Part shown: positions 4,666 through 5,383 of the stretch, in pieces | Layout: every line of letters begins with the position of its first letter | Numbering within the stretch: the stretch's first letter is position 1 | NCBI GenBank assembly: GCA_027080755.1 | Contig: JALWQC010000274.1 | Span: 1 to 5,383 of the forward strand | Source of the DNA: Paracoccaceae bacterium | GTDB taxonomy: Bacteria; Pseudomonadota; Alphaproteobacteria; Rhodobacterales; Rhodobacteraceae | DNA length: 5,383 bases | Reading direction: 5' to 3' | Notes under the pieces: model-generated | The model's database searches: none | What the model was told of the DNA's origin: nothing | The model's input: only the letters and a program-made list of their open reading frames with translations | Translations under genes and position numbers: made by a program

Positions 4666-5383
4666 GTGTCGTCTTTCAATTCGAAACCATGGTCGATTTT
4701 GTCCTGCGGGCGCACCGGATAGTCGCCGGAGAAGCAGGCGTCGCAGTATTGCGGGTTGTCGTTGTCGCGCCCTTTGAATCCCCCCACGGCCCGATACAGC
4801 CCGTCGAGCGAGATAAACCGCAGGCTGTCCACGCCGAGATGGTCGCGCATCTGCTCCTCGGTCATATGGGCGGCCAGCAGCTTGTCCTTGTCCGGCGTGT
4901 CCACCCCGTAGAAACAGGGCCATTTGGTGGGCGGGGAGGCGATGCGGAAATGCACCTCGGCGGCGCCGGCATCCAGGATCATCTCCTTGATCTTGCGGCT
5001 GGTTGTGCCGCGCACCACGGAGTCATCCACCAGGATCACCCGCTTGCCCTTGATCAGGGCGCGGTTGACGTTCAGCTTCAGGCGCACGCCCATGTTGCGG
5101 ATCTGTTCGGTCGGCTCGATGAAGGTGCGCCCGACATACTGGTTGCGGATGATGCCCATGGCGTAGGGGATGCCGCTTTCCTGCGAATAGCCGATCGCTG
5201 CCGGTGTGCCGCTGTCGGGGACGGGGCAGACCAGATCGGCCTCTACCGGGGCCTCCTTGGCCAGCTCCACCCCGATGCGGCGGCGCGATTCATAGACGGA
5301 CTGCCCGTTGATCACGCTGTCGGGGCGGGAAAAATAGACGTTTTCGAAGATGCAGAACCGCGGATTGGTCTTGTGAAAGGGAA
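4662..5383 (-). CDS. purF: amidophosphoribosyltransferase, C-terminal half (5' end beyond the window)
   Basis: Glutamine phosphoribosylpyrophosphate amidotransferase makes 5-phosphoribosylamine from PRPP and glutamine, the first committed step of purine synthesis. About 239 residues are visible, roughly half of the usual 470-500. The N-terminal glutaminase domain with its catalytic cysteine lies off the right edge. The PRPP-binding signature VILVDDSVVRGTTS is encoded at 4998-5039, and the family block GIIRNQYVGRTF begins at 5156. Four cysteines match the [4Fe-4S] ligands of the Bacillus-type enzyme: in FCIFE (5352-5354), PCFYG (4914-4916), and the CxxC of YCDACFSGDYP (4743-4745 and 4734-4736). 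This indicates an iron-sulfur PurF, unlike the cluster-free E. coli enzyme. A GTG at 5313-5315 is not the start, because upstream codons continue with the family sequence (FENVYFSRPDS). Its stop overlaps the SDR start. Confidence 0.96.
   Translation of the reverse strand, partial: PFHKTNPRFCIFENVYFSRPDSVINGQSVYESRRRIGVELAKEAPVEADLVCPVPDSGTPAAIGYSQESGIPYAMGIIRNQYVGRTFIEPTEQIRNMGVRLKLNVNRALIKGKRVILVDDSVVRGTTSRKIKEMILDAGAAEVHFRIASPPTKWPCFYGVDTPDKDKLLAAHMTEEQMRDHLGVDSLRFISLDGLYRAVGGFKGRDNDNPQYCDACFSGDYPVRPQDKIDHGFELKDDT

Noticed and set aside
3937..4722. A 261-codon plus-strand frame opposite the SDR.
   Set aside because: It is antisense to a convincing Rossmann-fold gene and has no recognisable domain.
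4666..4923. Extension of the SDR frame upstream to 4923.
   Set aside because: The added region is an out-of-frame reading of purF; the ATG at 4663-4665 is followed directly by the normal SDR N-terminus.
5313..5315. GTG as the start of the purF gene.
   Set aside because: The frame stays open to the window edge and upstream codons encode conserved PurF sequence, including an iron-sulfur ligand cysteine.

Overview
The window looks like chromosomal DNA of a GC-rich alphaproteobacterium, most likely a member of the Rhodobacteraceae (Rhodobacterales). The evidence is a DUF2312/GapR protein, a purF gene followed by a translationally coupled short-chain dehydrogenase, and a small pilin-like protein whose hydrophobic N-terminus (GAVTVDWVVLTAAIVG) is of a kind I associate with that family. 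This placement rests on recognising protein families, not on a database search. No insertion sequence, phage gene, tRNA, rRNA or CRISPR array is visible.

Layout from left to right. (1) A minus-strand pair occupies 39-1000: a 70-residue two-helix membrane protein, then a DJ-1/PfpI-family protein whose GTG start overlaps the upstream stop codon (GTGA). (2) A divergent intergenic region of 135 bp (1001-1135) holds candidate promoters in both directions and a G/C-rich inverted repeat. (3) A tight plus-strand operon occupies 1136-3302: a gapR-like gene, an alpha/beta hydrolase of the monoacylglycerol-lipase type (3 nt downstream), and a PLP-dependent threonine dehydratase-like enzyme (8 nt overlap). 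(4) A 61-bp convergent gap carries hairpins. (5) A minus-strand gene at 3364-3822 encodes a 152-residue pilin-like secreted or surface protein. Its 186-bp upstream region contains several dyads. (6) A minus-strand purF-SDR pair (ATGA overlap) occupies 4009-5383, with purF entering from the right edge so that only its C-terminal half is seen.

How the genes fit together: purF catalyses the first committed step of purine synthesis, and the SDR is probably co-translated with it. The gapR operon joins a nucleoid/topology protein to two metabolic enzymes, which share no obvious pathway. The membrane protein and DJ-1 pair suggests a coupled stress or quality-control function, but nothing in the sequence proves this. 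Genes cover almost everything, and no gene-free stretch exceeds 186 bp. I found no clear new multi-gene system. The most worthwhile leads are the palindrome-rich region and 5' hairpin ahead of the pilin-like gene, the pilin-like gene itself, the coupled membrane-protein/DJ-1 pair, and a G8 tract at the hydrolase-dehydratase junction.
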